Made by a program: the position numbers and the translations under genes. A stretch of DNA of 64,000 bases from Chromatocurvus halotolerans (lineage in GTDB: Bacteria > Pseudomonadota > Gammaproteobacteria > Pseudomonadales > Halieaceae), in the NCBI RefSeq assembly GCF_004340525.1, contig NZ_SLWX01000009.1:62001-126000 (forward strand), given 5' to 3'. The notes below the pieces were generated by a model. The model had not been told where the DNA came from, searched no databases, and was given only the letters and a program-made list of their open reading frames with translations. Every line of letters begins with the position of its first letter. Position 1 is the first letter of the stretch. Of the stretch, positions 41,872 through 51,468 are shown in pieces.

Positions 41872-42759
41872 ATGGCACGCGTCGCATTTATCGGTCTTGG
41901 CAATATGGGCGGTCCCATGGCCGGCAACCTGCTGAAAGCCGGCCACGATGTCACTGTCTTCGATCTGTCTGCACAGGCCACTGCAGCTCTGGCGGAGCGC
42001 GGCGCGAGTGTGGCGGAGTCGGCCCTGGCCGCGTCTGCCGACAAGGATTACGTGATTTCCATGCTGCCCGCGGGCAAGCACGTGACCGGAGTCTATCTTG
42101 GTGACGAGGGCCTGCTGGCAGCACTCGACGCACACACCACCGTGCTCGACTGTTCCACTATCGATGCCGGAACCGCGCGGGATGTGGGCGCTGCCGCGGA
42201 AAAGCTGGGCATCGGCTTCATGGACGCGCCAGTCTCCGGCGGCGTTGCAGCGGCGGCTGCCGGCACGCTTGCCTTCATGTGCGGCGGCGACCCCATGACT
42301 TTTGAAAAGGCGCGGCTGATCCTTGCGGACATGGGCAAGAACATTTTTCATGCCGGGCCCGCCGGCGCGGGGCAGGTGGCCAAGGGCTGCAACAACATGC
42401 TGCTGGCGATCCACATGATCGGCACCTGCGAGGCGCTGGAAATGGGCGCGCGTCACGGCCTCGACCCGAAGGTGCTGTCGGAGATCATGAGCGCCAGCTC
42501 CGGGCGCAACTGGTCGCTGGAGGTCTACAACCCCTATCCGGGGGTCATGGATGCAGCGCCGGCGAGCAACGATTACCAGCCGGGGTTCATGGTGGACCTG
42601 ATGGTCAAGGATCTTGGCCTGGCCATGGATATTGCCGAGAGCGGCGGCGTTGCCAACCGCATGGGCCAGCTGGCGCAGGCGCTATACAGCGAACACCAGG
42701 CCGAGGGTAACGGCGCAATGGATTTCTCCAGCATCATGCAGCGCCTGCACACGCGGTAA
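41872..42759 (+). CDS. mmsB: 3-hydroxyisobutyrate dehydrogenase MmsB
   Basis: 295-aa NAD-dependent enzyme converting 3-hydroxyisobutyrate to methylmalonate semialdehyde, the substrate of MmsA. Motifs: FIGLGNMGGPMAGNLLKAGH (NAD), substrate site FMDAPVSGGVAAAAAGTL and catalytic Lys171 in GQVAKGCNNMLLA. The final KDLGLAMDIAE segment is typical. GGAGA lies before the ATG at 41872. The last gene of the mmsA operon, converging with the HD-GYP gene. Confidence 0.95.
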   Translation: MARVAFIGLGNMGGPMAGNLLKAGHDVTVFDLSAQATAALAERGASVAESALAASADKDYVISMLPAGKHVTGVYLGDEGLLAALDAHTTVLDCSTIDAGTARDVGAAAEKLGIGFMDAPVSGGVAAAAAGTLAFMCGGDPMTFEKARLILADMGKNIFHAGPAGAGQVAKGCNNMLLAIHMIGTCEALEMGARHGLDPKVLSEIMSASSGRNWSLEVYNPYPGVMDAAPASNDYQPGFMVDLMVKDLGLAMDIAESGGVANRMGQLAQALYSEHQAEGNGAMDFSSIMQRLHTR

Positions 42760-42788
42760 CAGATACCGACCGCGCTCTGAATGCCGGC

Positions 42789-44069
42789 TTATCGGGCGTT
42801 CAGCGCCTGCGTCGTGTTTTCCAGCCATTCAAGAACAACCGTATCCTTGCGCATGTCCGGGTCGTCCTGTGCGGCCCTGGACAGAATGTCCGTGGCCTCA
42901 CGCGCCTGCCGCAGCCCTTCACGCAGAACACTGCAGGCCTCCAGGTGCGCCTCCGAGTCCGGTTCGCTCGCCTCAAGGTCTTCAATCAGGTCCGGCGCCA
43001 GACCCACGCTGGAAAACGCCCTGCGTATGGCGCGAAAGTCCCGCTCTGCGAGCGTCCACGCCTGTGCCGATGCGTGTTCCTGCACGGCCTCCCAGCCTTC
43101 GAGAATGTCGCTCAGGCGGGCATACAGTGCCGGGATGTCCCGGGTATCGAACGGGTATTTCTCCAGGGGTTCGGCGACATTGAAGTGCTCCCAGAAGACT
43201 CGCGTGATCACCGGATCAAACTGATGCGCATAGGTTCTGATCACGATGGCAAGATGGCGCGCTCCTGCCGACTGGCGTATCCCCAGGCTGAACTCGATGA
43301 ACGACAGAATGCGCCCTGCCAGGCTCATCTGGTCCCCCCGGAGGCCGCCAGGGTAACCGCTGCCGTCCGCGCGCTCATGGTGCTCGAGGACGGCGCGTGA
43401 AACGGCCTTGTCGTAGACATCCAGGGCATCAATGATAGAGCCGCCGATCACCGGATGTGTCTGTACCTGTCGCCGGAGCGCCTCGTCCAGGCGTTCTTTC
43501 GGGTCAAGGATGCGGTGGTCGATGTGCAGCTGGCCGATATCATGCAGCAGCGCTGCGCTCGCAAGATGACGCTCCTCGACCATGTTCATGTCGAGTTTCT
43601 GTCCAAGAAATATCGATCCCATGGTGCACCAGAGGCTGTGATCAATCAGTCGGGGCGCCTGTTCTGCCAGCACCGTGAGCTTGTTGCGAATCGCAGTGGG
43701 AAGCTGCATGTGCCCGAAACAGGCGTGAAGAAAATCGCCGGTTGTCTCTTGCTCGATGAGGGCGGCGAATTCTTTTTGCTCGTTGAGCAACTCCCGAGCC
43801 CGTGATACGAGATAAGCGCTGTCAATGGCGTTTTCCACCACACAGCTGTGGTCAATCGGTTTGAGCAGCTTGTGCCTGAGGAGTTTGTCGAGCAGGCTGC
43901 TGTTGACCTGGTAGCCGGCTGCAAGCAGCTTTACACCACTGGTGCTGCAGATATCCTCGGTGGCGGTGATTGCACGTCGATCACCGACCTCGGTCACATG
44001 CTTCAGGTATTGCTCTACCACACCGTCTTCGCAAGGCACGGCCATGTCCGAATCCTGTTGCTGTGTCAT
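42789..44069 (-). CDS. HD-GYP domain c-di-GMP phosphodiesterase
   Basis: 426-aa protein. The N-terminal 150 residues form an uncharacterised sensory region (VEQYLKHVTEVGDRRAITAT) without transmembrane helices. The HD-GYP domain (about 185-320) has ALLHDIGQLHIDHRILDPKE, the later THPVIGG His and the diagnostic HHERADGSGYPGG, so metal and GYP motifs are intact and activity is likely. It hydrolyses c-di-GMP to pGpG or GMP. It is divergent from the stator/PilZ operon, a sensible place for local c-di-GMP control. The ATG at 44069 is preferred; other starts (44045, 44204) exist. Confidence 0.88.
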   Translation of the reverse strand: MTQQQDSDMAVPCEDGVVEQYLKHVTEVGDRRAITATEDICSTSGVKLLAAGYQVNSSLLDKLLRHKLLKPIDHSCVVENAIDSAYLVSRARELLNEQKEFAALIEQETTGDFLHACFGHMQLPTAIRNKLTVLAEQAPRLIDHSLWCTMGSIFLGQKLDMNMVEERHLASAALLHDIGQLHIDHRILDPKERLDEALRRQVQTHPVIGGSIIDALDVYDKAVSRAVLEHHERADGSGYPGGLRGDQMSLAGRILSFIEFSLGIRQSAGARHLAIVIRTYAHQFDPVITRVFWEHFNVAEPLEKYPFDTRDIPALYARLSDILEGWEAVQEHASAQAWTLAERDFRAIRRAFSSVGLAPDLIEDLEASEPDSEAHLEACSVLREGLRQAREATDILSRAAQDDPDMRKDTVVLEWLENTTQALNAR

Positions 44070-44384
44070 GGGCAACCTGTGTCGTGAAATCAGTGGCTCT
44101 GCGTGGGTTGTCAGGGTCGTGAGTTCTGTCACCAGCTCGGTTTTCTGATACTGCGCCGACAGAAGTCCGCAGCAAGTGATATAAGACTGAGGCAACAGTA
44201 TCAAACTTATCGGTGGGTAAAGCCACCATCATCGTGATGCAGGGCGGCTGTCCCGGTGATGTACTGTCCTCGCCCGCCAAGTGCCATGCCATCAACAATA
44301 CATACCGTGCAGCAGATTGGGATATACTTCTGGGCGTTCACCCTCCGGGCAGTCCGCGGCAAAAAAACAAAGGGAACAGGAAGC
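44070..44384. promoter_or_regulatory. Divergent regulatory region, HD-GYP / pomA
   Basis: 315 bases without a gene. A possible + strand promoter is CCGACA (44156-44161), 18-base spacer, TATAAG (44180-44185) with TG in the extended -10. No sigma-28 type sequence (TAAA-N15-GCCGATAA) was seen, so stator expression may be sigma-70 dependent. Confidence 0.3.
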
Positions 44385-45149
44385 ATGGATCTGGCGACAT
44401 TACTGGGCCTGGTAGGCGCCCTTGGGGTAGTGATGGCTGCCATCATCACGGGTGGTTCTCCCATCATGTTTTTTAATATACCGTCAGTCCTCATCGTGAT
44501 TGCGGGCACCATGCTGGTTGTGATGATCAAGTTCAACATGGCCCATTTTCTCGGCGCCTTCAAAGTCGCCCTTAGGGCATTCTCCAACAAGATGGAGAAC
44601 CCGGAGGAGGTCGTGCAGAAAATCGTCGAACTGGCGACGATTGCCCGCAAGGAAGGTCTTTTGGCGCTCGAGAATGCGCAGATCGACAACGAGTTTCTTC
44701 AGCGTGGCGTACAGATGGTTTCGGATGGCAATTCACCGGAAGTTGTCAGCAATGTCATGACCAAGGACCTGCAGCACACAATCGACCGTCACCAGTGGAG
44801 TGCCAAGGTGTTCACCGCCACGGGTGATGTAGCGCCAGCCATGGGTATGATAGGTACTCTGATCGGTCTCGTTCAGATGCTGTCGACCATGAACGATCCG
44901 AAGACGATCGGGCCGGCCATGGCGGTGGCGCTGTTGACGACCCTTTACGGCGCCATTCTGGCGAATATGGTGGCGTTCCCGATTGCCGACAAACTCAACC
45001 TGCGCAAGGTGGAAGAGGGTCGAATCAAAGCGATCTGTATCGATGGTCTCCTGGCCATTCAGGACGGTCAGAATCCGCGAGTCATCGAGTCAATGCTCAA
45101 AATGTACATAGCGCCTGCAAAACGCAGCAGTGAAGACGTCAACGCATGA
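44385..45149 (+). CDS. pomA: Flagellar stator protein PomA/MotA
   Basis: 254-aa inner-membrane stator protein with four hydrophobic segments (TLLGLVGALGVVMAAIITGG, FFNIPSVLIVIAGTMLVVMI, then GDVAPAMGMIGTLIGLVQML and AMAVALLTTLYGAILANMVA). The cytosolic loop after the second helix holds the charged residues that touch FliG. Similarity to PomA rather than E. coli MotA suggests Na+ may be the coupling ion, though this is not proven. Its stop overlaps the next ATG. AGGAAG precedes the ATG at 44385. Confidence 0.92.
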   Translation: MDLATLLGLVGALGVVMAAIITGGSPIMFFNIPSVLIVIAGTMLVVMIKFNMAHFLGAFKVALRAFSNKMENPEEVVQKIVELATIARKEGLLALENAQIDNEFLQRGVQMVSDGNSPEVVSNVMTKDLQHTIDRHQWSAKVFTATGDVAPAMGMIGTLIGLVQMLSTMNDPKTIGPAMAVALLTTLYGAILANMVAFPIADKLNLRKVEEGRIKAICIDGLLAIQDGQNPRVIESMLKMYIAPAKRSSEDVNA

Positions 45150-46018
45150 TCGACTTCGACCAGGGCGAGGGTGACAATCGCGGCGCTCCAGCCTGGATGG
45201 CGACTTTTGCCGATCTGATGTCGCTACTACTCGCGTTCTTTGTCCTTCTGCTGTCCTTCTCCGAAATGGACCTGGAGCGCTACAAGACCATTGCCGGCTC
45301 AATGAAAATGGCGTTCGGCGTGCAGCAGCAGATCAAGGCAGATGACACGCCCAAGGGTACCAGCGTCATCGCGATGGAATTCAGCCCGGGCCGGACCATC
45401 CCCACCCCGATCCAGCAGATCCAGCAGGTGACCCGGGATAGCAGCCGTTCCTCACTGCAGACGGGCACCCAGGAACAGGCTCAGGCCAAAATGGACGACG
45501 AGCAGGCCCGTGCGCTCCTGGAGCAGAAAGTCGCCACGCTGGAGCAGGAAACCGCTGCCGATGCCCAGCGGCTCCGCGCGCTGTTCGCCGATGAAATCGC
45601 CAACGAAAACATCGATATCGAGTCAGAAGGCCGCTTCATCACTATTCGCATCCGCGAGAACGGATCGTTTCCCTCCGGCTCTGCCAGTCTGACGGACGGT
45701 TTTCTGCCTGTAATAAGCAAACTGCGATCTGCAATGGCGGAGATCCCTGGAAAGGTCGCGATTGAAGGACACACCGACAACGTCCCTATCAGTGGTGGCC
45801 CCTTCCCCACCAACTGGGCCCTGTCGGCCGGCCGCGCCCTGTCGCTTACCCACGAACTGCTGCGCGAGCCCAACCTGGAGGATCGCCGCATGATGGTGGT
45901 GGGTTATGCCGACACACAGCCTCTCGCTGGCAATGACACCGCTGAGGGCCGCGCCAGGAACCGCAGGGTGGAAATCGTCATACGCCAGGCTCTTGCAGAA
46001 TCAGAGGAGTATCTTTGA
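45146..46018 (+). CDS. pomB: Flagellar stator protein PomB/MotB
   Basis: 290-aa partner of PomA. One N-terminal transmembrane helix carries the ion-binding Asp (WMATFADLMSLLLAFFVLLL); a periplasmic linker with coiled-coil stretch (ALLEQKVATLEQETAADAQR) follows; the C-terminal OmpA domain (VAIEGHTDNVPISGG, NWALSAGRALSLTHELL, ARNRRVEIVI) anchors it to peptidoglycan. It overlaps pomA by 4 nt. The PilZ gene starts within its stop codon region. Confidence 0.93.
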   Translation: MIDFDQGEGDNRGAPAWMATFADLMSLLLAFFVLLLSFSEMDLERYKTIAGSMKMAFGVQQQIKADDTPKGTSVIAMEFSPGRTIPTPIQQIQQVTRDSSRSSLQTGTQEQAQAKMDDEQARALLEQKVATLEQETAADAQRLRALFADEIANENIDIESEGRFITIRIRENGSFPSGSASLTDGFLPVISKLRSAMAEIPGKVAIEGHTDNVPISGGPFPTNWALSAGRALSLTHELLREPNLEDRRMMVVGYADTQPLAGNDTAEGRARNRRVEIVIRQALAESEEYL

Positions 46019-46581
46019 GAGTGAGTGAGGAGCGCAGAGAATACTACCGGATCCTTGATCGACTCCCGTTGTACCACACAGCCATTCCGGAACCTGACAC
46101 CGAGAAGCCGCCATCCGACCACGAGGCTATGCTCGTCCATATGGAAGGTGAACTGAGTGATGCCATCAACAAGGTCTTTCGTGCCGACCCGGTGATCGGG
46201 CAGGCTCTTGGCTTGATCAACCGCAAAATCGACATGCTTGGATCGATGCTGCCGGGACAGAGTGCGGCGGAGGGTGAGCGTCACGTTCCCACGCCGGTCA
46301 GCCTGAGTGGCAGTGGAGTTGCGTTCGATAGCGACGAGTCATTTCCGGTGGGCACGCGGCGACGCCTGAGTCTGCTGTTGCAGCCGTCACAGGTACCTTT
46401 GCAGCTGAACTGCACGGTGATGGCAAACGAACCCAGCGAAAATGAGGATCAATCACGCCGAATCCGGCTCGGGTTTGATGAGGACGACGTCGCACGGGAG
46501 CAGATCATCCGCTATGTGGTCCAGCGTCAGGGCATGCGCCAGTCAGAGATGCTGGCCGACGAATCCGGCGATTCCCGTTAG
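46015..46581 (+). CDS. PilZ-domain protein coupled to the stator operon
   Basis: 188-aa protein translationally coupled to pomB: TTG at 46015 overlaps the pomB stop and has GAGGAG six bases upstream; GTG 46021 is an alternative. RREYYR near the N-terminus and VSLSGSGVAF (xSxxG) are PilZ-like c-di-GMP contacts, though the spacing between them is longer than usual (about 85 residues), with helices between (EGELSDAINKVF). The C-terminal barrel strands RRLSLLLQPSQVPLQL and IRLGFDEDD support the fold. It may brake or tune the stator in response to c-di-GMP, as YcgR/FlgZ do; inference. Confidence 0.78.
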   Translation: MRVSEERREYYRILDRLPLYHTAIPEPDTEKPPSDHEAMLVHMEGELSDAINKVFRADPVIGQALGLINRKIDMLGSMLPGQSAAEGERHVPTPVSLSGSGVAFDSDESFPVGTRRRLSLLLQPSQVPLQLNCTVMANEPSENEDQSRRIRLGFDEDDVAREQIIRYVVQRQGMRQSEMLADESGDSR

Positions 46582-46683
46582 AGCAGCCAGTGGCCTCGAG
46601 TGGACCCATGTGTGCTCCCGTGGGCGGTCCTGAAGATGTTGGTGCTCTGCCAGCAGCGCCTTGGTCTCTTGCCTCCGGCCATT

Positions 46684-47565
46684 TCATGCGCTTTGCTCTG
46701 TCGCGCTGTGCCGGTTGACGTAATTGCGCATGGCGAGCACGAGAACAATACAAATAACCAGCGCCACCGGGGTGTTCATGATCATGGGTAGCGACATTTC
46801 CCGGCTGCCGGCAATGGCGACGGCGATGTAGATGGCAGTGCCCTCCTGCCGGATCATGTGCTCAATGCATATGGCGGAGGTTTCCCTGGGATTAAGATGC
46901 GATAACCGGGTGACGCCGAAGGCCAGCGCCAGCACAATGAGATTCGCACCCAGGGTCATCCAGAACAGGACCCAGAAGTTCTGCCTCAGTACGTCAATCT
47001 GGTCGATGAGAATGATGACGAAAGCCGACACCAGCACCACCGTTGCAATCAATTTTAGTTTGCCACGAAGCCACGCCGCCGCGCCCGCCTGAAAGTGCGC
47101 GAATATCAGGCCCAGTGTGACCGGGACCAGCGTGATGCTGAACACCTTCCAGACAAAGCCGCCAAGCGGAACCTCCACAGGTCCGCTGAACCCCATGAAG
47201 AATTGCAGGGCAGCGTAAGCGTAGAGCGGCACGATGAAAATATAAATAAAGCTGACCCCAACACTCATCGAGAGTGACAGGGCGAGATCGCCTTTCGAAA
47301 AGTCAGTCATCAGATTTGACAGCATCCCTCCGGGGCAGGTCGCCAGCAGCACGAAGCCGACTGCCAGTGGCTGGGTCGGAGCAAACAGCACGGCAATGCC
47401 GATGCCGATAACCGGCGGTATGACAAGCATGCTGGCAGACCCCGCCAGGAGCGCACGTCGGTTAGCAAAAATGCGACCGAAATCGTGCAGCGTGAGGCTC
47501 AGTCCCATGGAAAACATGATGAACCAGAGCGAGCCTGGCAGGAGTATGTCGTCGATCAGGTTCAT
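46684..47565 (-). CDS. Bile acid:Na+ symporter family (BASS) transporter
   Basis: 293-aa membrane protein with about ten hydrophobic segments. Family features: SLWFIMFSMGLSLTLHDFGR, VGFVLLATCPGGMLSNLMTD (sodium-site CPGG motif), VGVSFIYIFIVPLYAYAALQ and ICIEHMIRQEGTAIYIAVAI. Despite the name, bacterial members carry various organic anions such as pantoate or 2-ketoacids. Substrate unknown. It lies 52 nt downstream of the DUF4340 gene and may or may not share its transcript. Confidence 0.9.
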   Translation of the reverse strand: MNLIDDILLPGSLWFIMFSMGLSLTLHDFGRIFANRRALLAGSASMLVIPPVIGIGIAVLFAPTQPLAVGFVLLATCPGGMLSNLMTDFSKGDLALSLSMSVGVSFIYIFIVPLYAYAALQFFMGFSGPVEVPLGGFVWKVFSITLVPVTLGLIFAHFQAGAAAWLRGKLKLIATVVLVSAFVIILIDQIDVLRQNFWVLFWMTLGANLIVLALAFGVTRLSHLNPRETSAICIEHMIRQEGTAIYIAVAIAGSREMSLPMIMNTPVALVICIVLVLAMRNYVNRHSATEQSA

Positions 47566-47617
47566 GCGTCTCTCCGTGCGGGTGCGTGCCGCGCCTGTTA
47601 TTCGATGGGAGGCTTAA

Positions 47618-48610
47618 TCAGTCTGGCAACTCTATCGCACGCGTTGTTTCTGCTGTGGTTTTTTCTGCATCAATCTCTGCGCTGAGAATCCTGAGGGCGT
47701 CGGCCAGGCGGTCGTGGTCATAGCGGCTCAGCGCGAACCAGCGATCAAAATCACTGCGATGGATGTAGTTCTCCCCGGCGGTCGATCCGCTTGAAAGACG
47801 CAGGGTAAGGTCCCGGTTATCGTGCCGGATGGTAACCTGATGCGTCACCGTTTCTGCTGCCCCGTCTGCGCGTATCGTTGCCGCAGTGCCGGTGACCTGT
47901 AGTGTGCGAAATGACTGCTCCAGGGCTTGCAGCGCTTCCAGGGCCTGTTCCCCAGGCGGCTGCGCAGCGTCTTTCGAAATCCAGCTGCTATCCGATTTTG
48001 TCCACTCGCTGTTGCCGTAACGCACACGGTCAATCCTTTCCAGTGACAACAGCCTGGGCTCCAGCCAGCCGTCAACCGTTGCCGGCACGTCGAAGGTGCT
48101 GAGCGTGATCGCCTGTATCGCCGTGCTGTCGCCGCGACGCGCATACACCTGGCGGATTCCGGGCGATGTCCCGAGGTAGATCGTTACCGCGTCCATAGTT
48201 TGCCTTTCGCCGGACATCTGCAGGTCAACCGCACCGCTCGCCAGAGTGATGCGGCGCTGGAAGTGCGCGTCATCCACCTCGAATCTTGCACGGGCGCTGT
48301 CGCTGCGCGCCACTGGAAACCCGGTAGAACGCGTAAGCGCGTCGAGAAGCCGATCGACCACGCCTTTGGCTGCTGGCAGCGACGCATTGTCAATGTGCCA
48401 CTGTCCATTCTGACGGAGCACGCTTATCTCCCGGCCGTTGGCGTCGGCGACGGTGATGCGCGTTACGTCCTCACGGGCCAGCGGCAGGAGGTGGGTGTCG
48501 CTCCCGAGAGAATCGGACTCGCGCGTGCTTCCGGGCCAGTGCAGAAACACCACGGCCGACAGCTGCAGGCAGGCGGCAAGGGCCAGCAGCGCAACCAGGC
48601 GCGCGGTCAT
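47618..48610 (-). CDS. DUF4340 protein of the GldG-type ABC system
   Basis: 330-aa protein with one N-terminal membrane anchor (MTARLVALLALAACLQLSAV) and a periplasmic region with repeated DUF4340 strands (ITVADANGREISVLRQNGQW, FEVDDAHFQRRITLASG, ILRPVSA-type C-term). DUF4340 proteins follow GldG-like ABC genes in many bacteria and are probably an accessory part. ATGA overlap (4 nt) with the preceding gene shows coupling. Confidence 0.88.
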   Translation of the reverse strand: MTARLVALLALAACLQLSAVVFLHWPGSTRESDSLGSDTHLLPLAREDVTRITVADANGREISVLRQNGQWHIDNASLPAAKGVVDRLLDALTRSTGFPVARSDSARARFEVDDAHFQRRITLASGAVDLQMSGERQTMDAVTIYLGTSPGIRQVYARRGDSTAIQAITLSTFDVPATVDGWLEPRLLSLERIDRVRYGNSEWTKSDSSWISKDAAQPPGEQALEALQALEQSFRTLQVTGTAATIRADGAAETVTHQVTIRHDNRDLTLRLSSGSTAGENYIHRSDFDRWFALSRYDHDRLADALRILSAEIDAEKTTAETTRAIELPD

Positions 48611-51468
48611 GCGAGTACTCTCCGCCAGTAGGTGCGCCGTCGGCGTTCGCGCAGCCAGTGCAGCAGCCCGAAGACTGCCAGGACGAGCAGTGCTGCCGCG
48701 TAATTGGTGTATTCCAGGCGGGATCGGATACGGCTATCCAGTGGTGGCAGGGTACGGTTGAAGTGGGCGCGGGAGCGAATCTGCAGCAGGCTGCCATCGG
48801 TGAGTGACCAGTCCAGCGTGTTCATCAACAGCGCCACCGGGCTCAGGAATTCCGTGCCGCTGGCGGCGACCAGTCCGCTCATGACCTGGTCGCTGGCGAA
48901 GTCGTTGGAACCGATGACGATCAGGCGCGCCGCGTCCGACGACTGGTTGAGGTGGCTGCGGATTCGCTCGACGCCAAGGGCAGCCGCTCGCTCCTCAACC
49001 CCTGCACTGTCGCCCGGGTCGTCACCGGGCACTTCGCTGAACGCACTGGAAAAGCGTCCCTGCATGAGTAGGCCCAGGGTTTCCCGCTGCGGTTTTCCGT
49101 CGCTGTCTGACCGGGTGTCGTCCTCGATGGCACCGGGCATGACGTTGCGCGCGCTGGATCGCGAGGCGTCGGGGCTGGAGCGCAGCAGCCATTCCGCGCT
49201 GATGTCGCTCCTCTCGCGCGATACTGCCACCGGGGAGCTCCAGGCCAGCGCCAGGCTTGGCAGGCCGCGGGTAATGGGATGCTCGCTGTTCAGCCCGTCA
49301 CCGCGAATATCAATAAGATAGGGATAATCAACGAACTGCATATCGCGAAACTCGTAGCCGCCAACGCGGCGCATGACGGGCACCGGGTATGACCGATGCT
49401 GGCTATCGAGAACCATGGCAGGGGCGATGTCAATGCCATGATGCGCGAGCCACGACGCCAGGCCACTGTCCACCTCGCGCATCTGTAGGTCACCGCCGCG
49501 TGCCTCGACGGAAAATCCGGAGGTGCCAAGAACCACGGTGCCACCCCGCATCAGGAACTGATCCATGGCGTATACCGCGGTGTCGTCGAGGTTCTCGGGG
49601 GCGAGCACCAGCAGCAGGTCGGCGCTGCTGTCGACCTCGCCGTCGCCCAGGTCCTCGCGCACGATGCTGTAGTCGCGGGAAATCTCCTGCTCCAGGGTCT
49701 GGAAGGTATGGACTGCCGGCGCCCTGCCCCGGAACTGTCCGCTGCCCGTTTCGGGAAACACCAGGGCGATGGTTTTGGTAAATCCGCTGGCAAAGCGCTT
49801 CAGCCCGGCATCGAGGGTCTGCTCGAAGGCATCGGGATCAAAGGCGCCGGTGGGCAGTTGCACCACCTGGTGATCGTCCTCCAGCGTCAGATAAAAATAG
49901 AACTCCCGCTGATCATTCAGCGAGGCCAGAAGGGGCTGGAAGCCCCACTCGTCAACGATGCGCTCAGCAACCGCGCCATCGCCTGCCTCGGGCTCGACAA
50001 ACTCGACGCGAAATTTACCCCCGGCACGCGCGACGCGCGCTTCCAGCGTTTTTTCAATGGCCCTGCGGTAGGTCAGAAGCAGCTGCGGCAGCCTGTCGTC
50101 GGCTGACACATAGGCGGTCAGCTGCACGGGACGATCAATCTGCTCAAACAGGTTGCCGCCGGCCTGGTAACTGTGCAGCACATCGCGGATGGCGCGGGTG
50201 ATATCGAACTCCGGATTGCGCAGGGCGACCTCGGGCTGGCTGCCGCTGGCGGTCTTCACCTCGATCAGGTCGGCAAAGCCCAGCGTCTCGTGCTCGCCGC
50301 CATAGGAAACCAGCACGTGGAAAAAGGCGTTGACCAGCGCCGACTGGTAACGATCCGCCACCTGGAAGGGCGTGGGGTCGATAGCGTATTGCTCGCTGGC
50401 TTCCCGCTCCGTCTCAGGGTTCTCCGCCGGGTCGACAAATTCCACCTGCACGCGCTCGCCACCGGCAACGGCGTACTCTCGCAGCAGATCTTTTATCTGC
50501 GGCACCAGCGGGGCGAGCAGAGGGTGGGTGCGCTCGCTGAAATAGCCCCGGATCAACAGCGGTTCCCGCGTCTGCTCAAGCAGGTCACGGGTGGGCTCGG
50601 AAATCGAATACAGACGGCCTTGCGTGACATCCACGCGCAGGCCAGTCAGGGGCTGCAGCCAGATGCCGGCGAGCAGAAGGTTCAGCAGCAGCAACGCAAT
50701 GCCGGCATGCCAGAGACGGTGCCGACGCTGCCGTGAATCTGTCGCCCAGCGCTGCCGGTCCAGCGTGTAGACGTTGAGTGCCAGGAATCCGGTGCAGAGC
50801 GCGGCATAGTAATACAGGTCGCGCAGGTCGATGACCCCGCGGGTGATGCTGTCAAAGCGCGAGCCGCTGCCGAGCAGGCGAAGCAGGGCGGCCGTGTCGT
50901 CATTGAAAAAACCGGTCAGCAGCGGGCTGCCGATCAGGTAGAGTGCGCCGCAGATCAGCACACTGCCTATCAGGCTGAGCATGGCGTTGGCGCTGTGTGC
51001 GGATACAAACAGCCCGATGCTGAGGTAGGCGCAGCCGAGCAGGGCGGCCGCGAGGTAGCCTGCGAGCACCGGGCCCCAGTCCAGGTTGGCGATGGCGGCC
51101 ACCGTGAGCGGCAGCGGCAGCGTGGCCAGCAGCGCAAGACCCAGCAGGACGGCGCAGGCAAGAAACTTGCCGAGCACAAACTGCCACAGGGGAACCGGCT
51201 GGGTCAGCAGGTATTCCAGCGTGCCGTGGCTGCGCTCCTCGCTCCACAGGCGCATGGTGAGTGCCGCGGCAAGGAAGATCAGCATGAGCGGCATCCACTC
51301 GAACAACGGTCGCACATCGGCGATATTGCGCGCAAAAAACGCCTCTACCCAGAAGAAAACAAACAGGCTTGCAAGGAGAAAGACGCCAAGGAAGCTCCAG
51401 CCCACCGGCGAGTTGAAAAACAGTCGCAGCTCTTTCTGCGCCACGCGCAGCGCAGGGAATTCACCCAC
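48607..51468 (-). CDS. ABC-2 permease fused to GldG-like domain (GldF-GldG fusion)
   Basis: 953-aa protein. Residues 1-240 form an ABC-2 permease: six hydrophobic helices with MLIFLAAALTMRLWSEERSH and GTLEYLLTQPVPLWQFVLGK (GldF). A further helix near 265, the periplasmic-facing GldG region (about 280-900) with LRVDVTQGRLYSISEPTRDL, and a final helix near 930 follow. In Bacteroidetes GldF and GldG are separate. The GTG at 51468 (GGGGGG upstream) overlaps the ATPase stop; a TTG at 51486 is an alternative. With the ATPase it forms an export or membrane-remodelling ABC machine; gliding itself is not implied. Confidence 0.88.
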   Translation of the reverse strand: MGEFPALRVAQKELRLFFNSPVGWSFLGVFLLASLFVFFWVEAFFARNIADVRPLFEWMPLMLIFLAAALTMRLWSEERSHGTLEYLLTQPVPLWQFVLGKFLACAVLLGLALLATLPLPLTVAAIANLDWGPVLAGYLAAALLGCAYLSIGLFVSAHSANAMLSLIGSVLICGALYLIGSPLLTGFFNDDTAALLRLLGSGSRFDSITRGVIDLRDLYYYAALCTGFLALNVYTLDRQRWATDSRQRRHRLWHAGIALLLLNLLLAGIWLQPLTGLRVDVTQGRLYSISEPTRDLLEQTREPLLIRGYFSERTHPLLAPLVPQIKDLLREYAVAGGERVQVEFVDPAENPETEREASEQYAIDPTPFQVADRYQSALVNAFFHVLVSYGGEHETLGFADLIEVKTASGSQPEVALRNPEFDITRAIRDVLHSYQAGGNLFEQIDRPVQLTAYVSADDRLPQLLLTYRRAIEKTLEARVARAGGKFRVEFVEPEAGDGAVAERIVDEWGFQPLLASLNDQREFYFYLTLEDDHQVVQLPTGAFDPDAFEQTLDAGLKRFASGFTKTIALVFPETGSGQFRGRAPAVHTFQTLEQEISRDYSIVREDLGDGEVDSSADLLLVLAPENLDDTAVYAMDQFLMRGGTVVLGTSGFSVEARGGDLQMREVDSGLASWLAHHGIDIAPAMVLDSQHRSYPVPVMRRVGGYEFRDMQFVDYPYLIDIRGDGLNSEHPITRGLPSLALAWSSPVAVSRERSDISAEWLLRSSPDASRSSARNVMPGAIEDDTRSDSDGKPQRETLGLLMQGRFSSAFSEVPGDDPGDSAGVEERAAALGVERIRSHLNQSSDAARLIVIGSNDFASDQVMSGLVAASGTEFLSPVALLMNTLDWSLTDGSLLQIRSRAHFNRTLPPLDSRIRSRLEYTNYAAALLVLAVFGLLHWLRERRRRTYWRRVLA

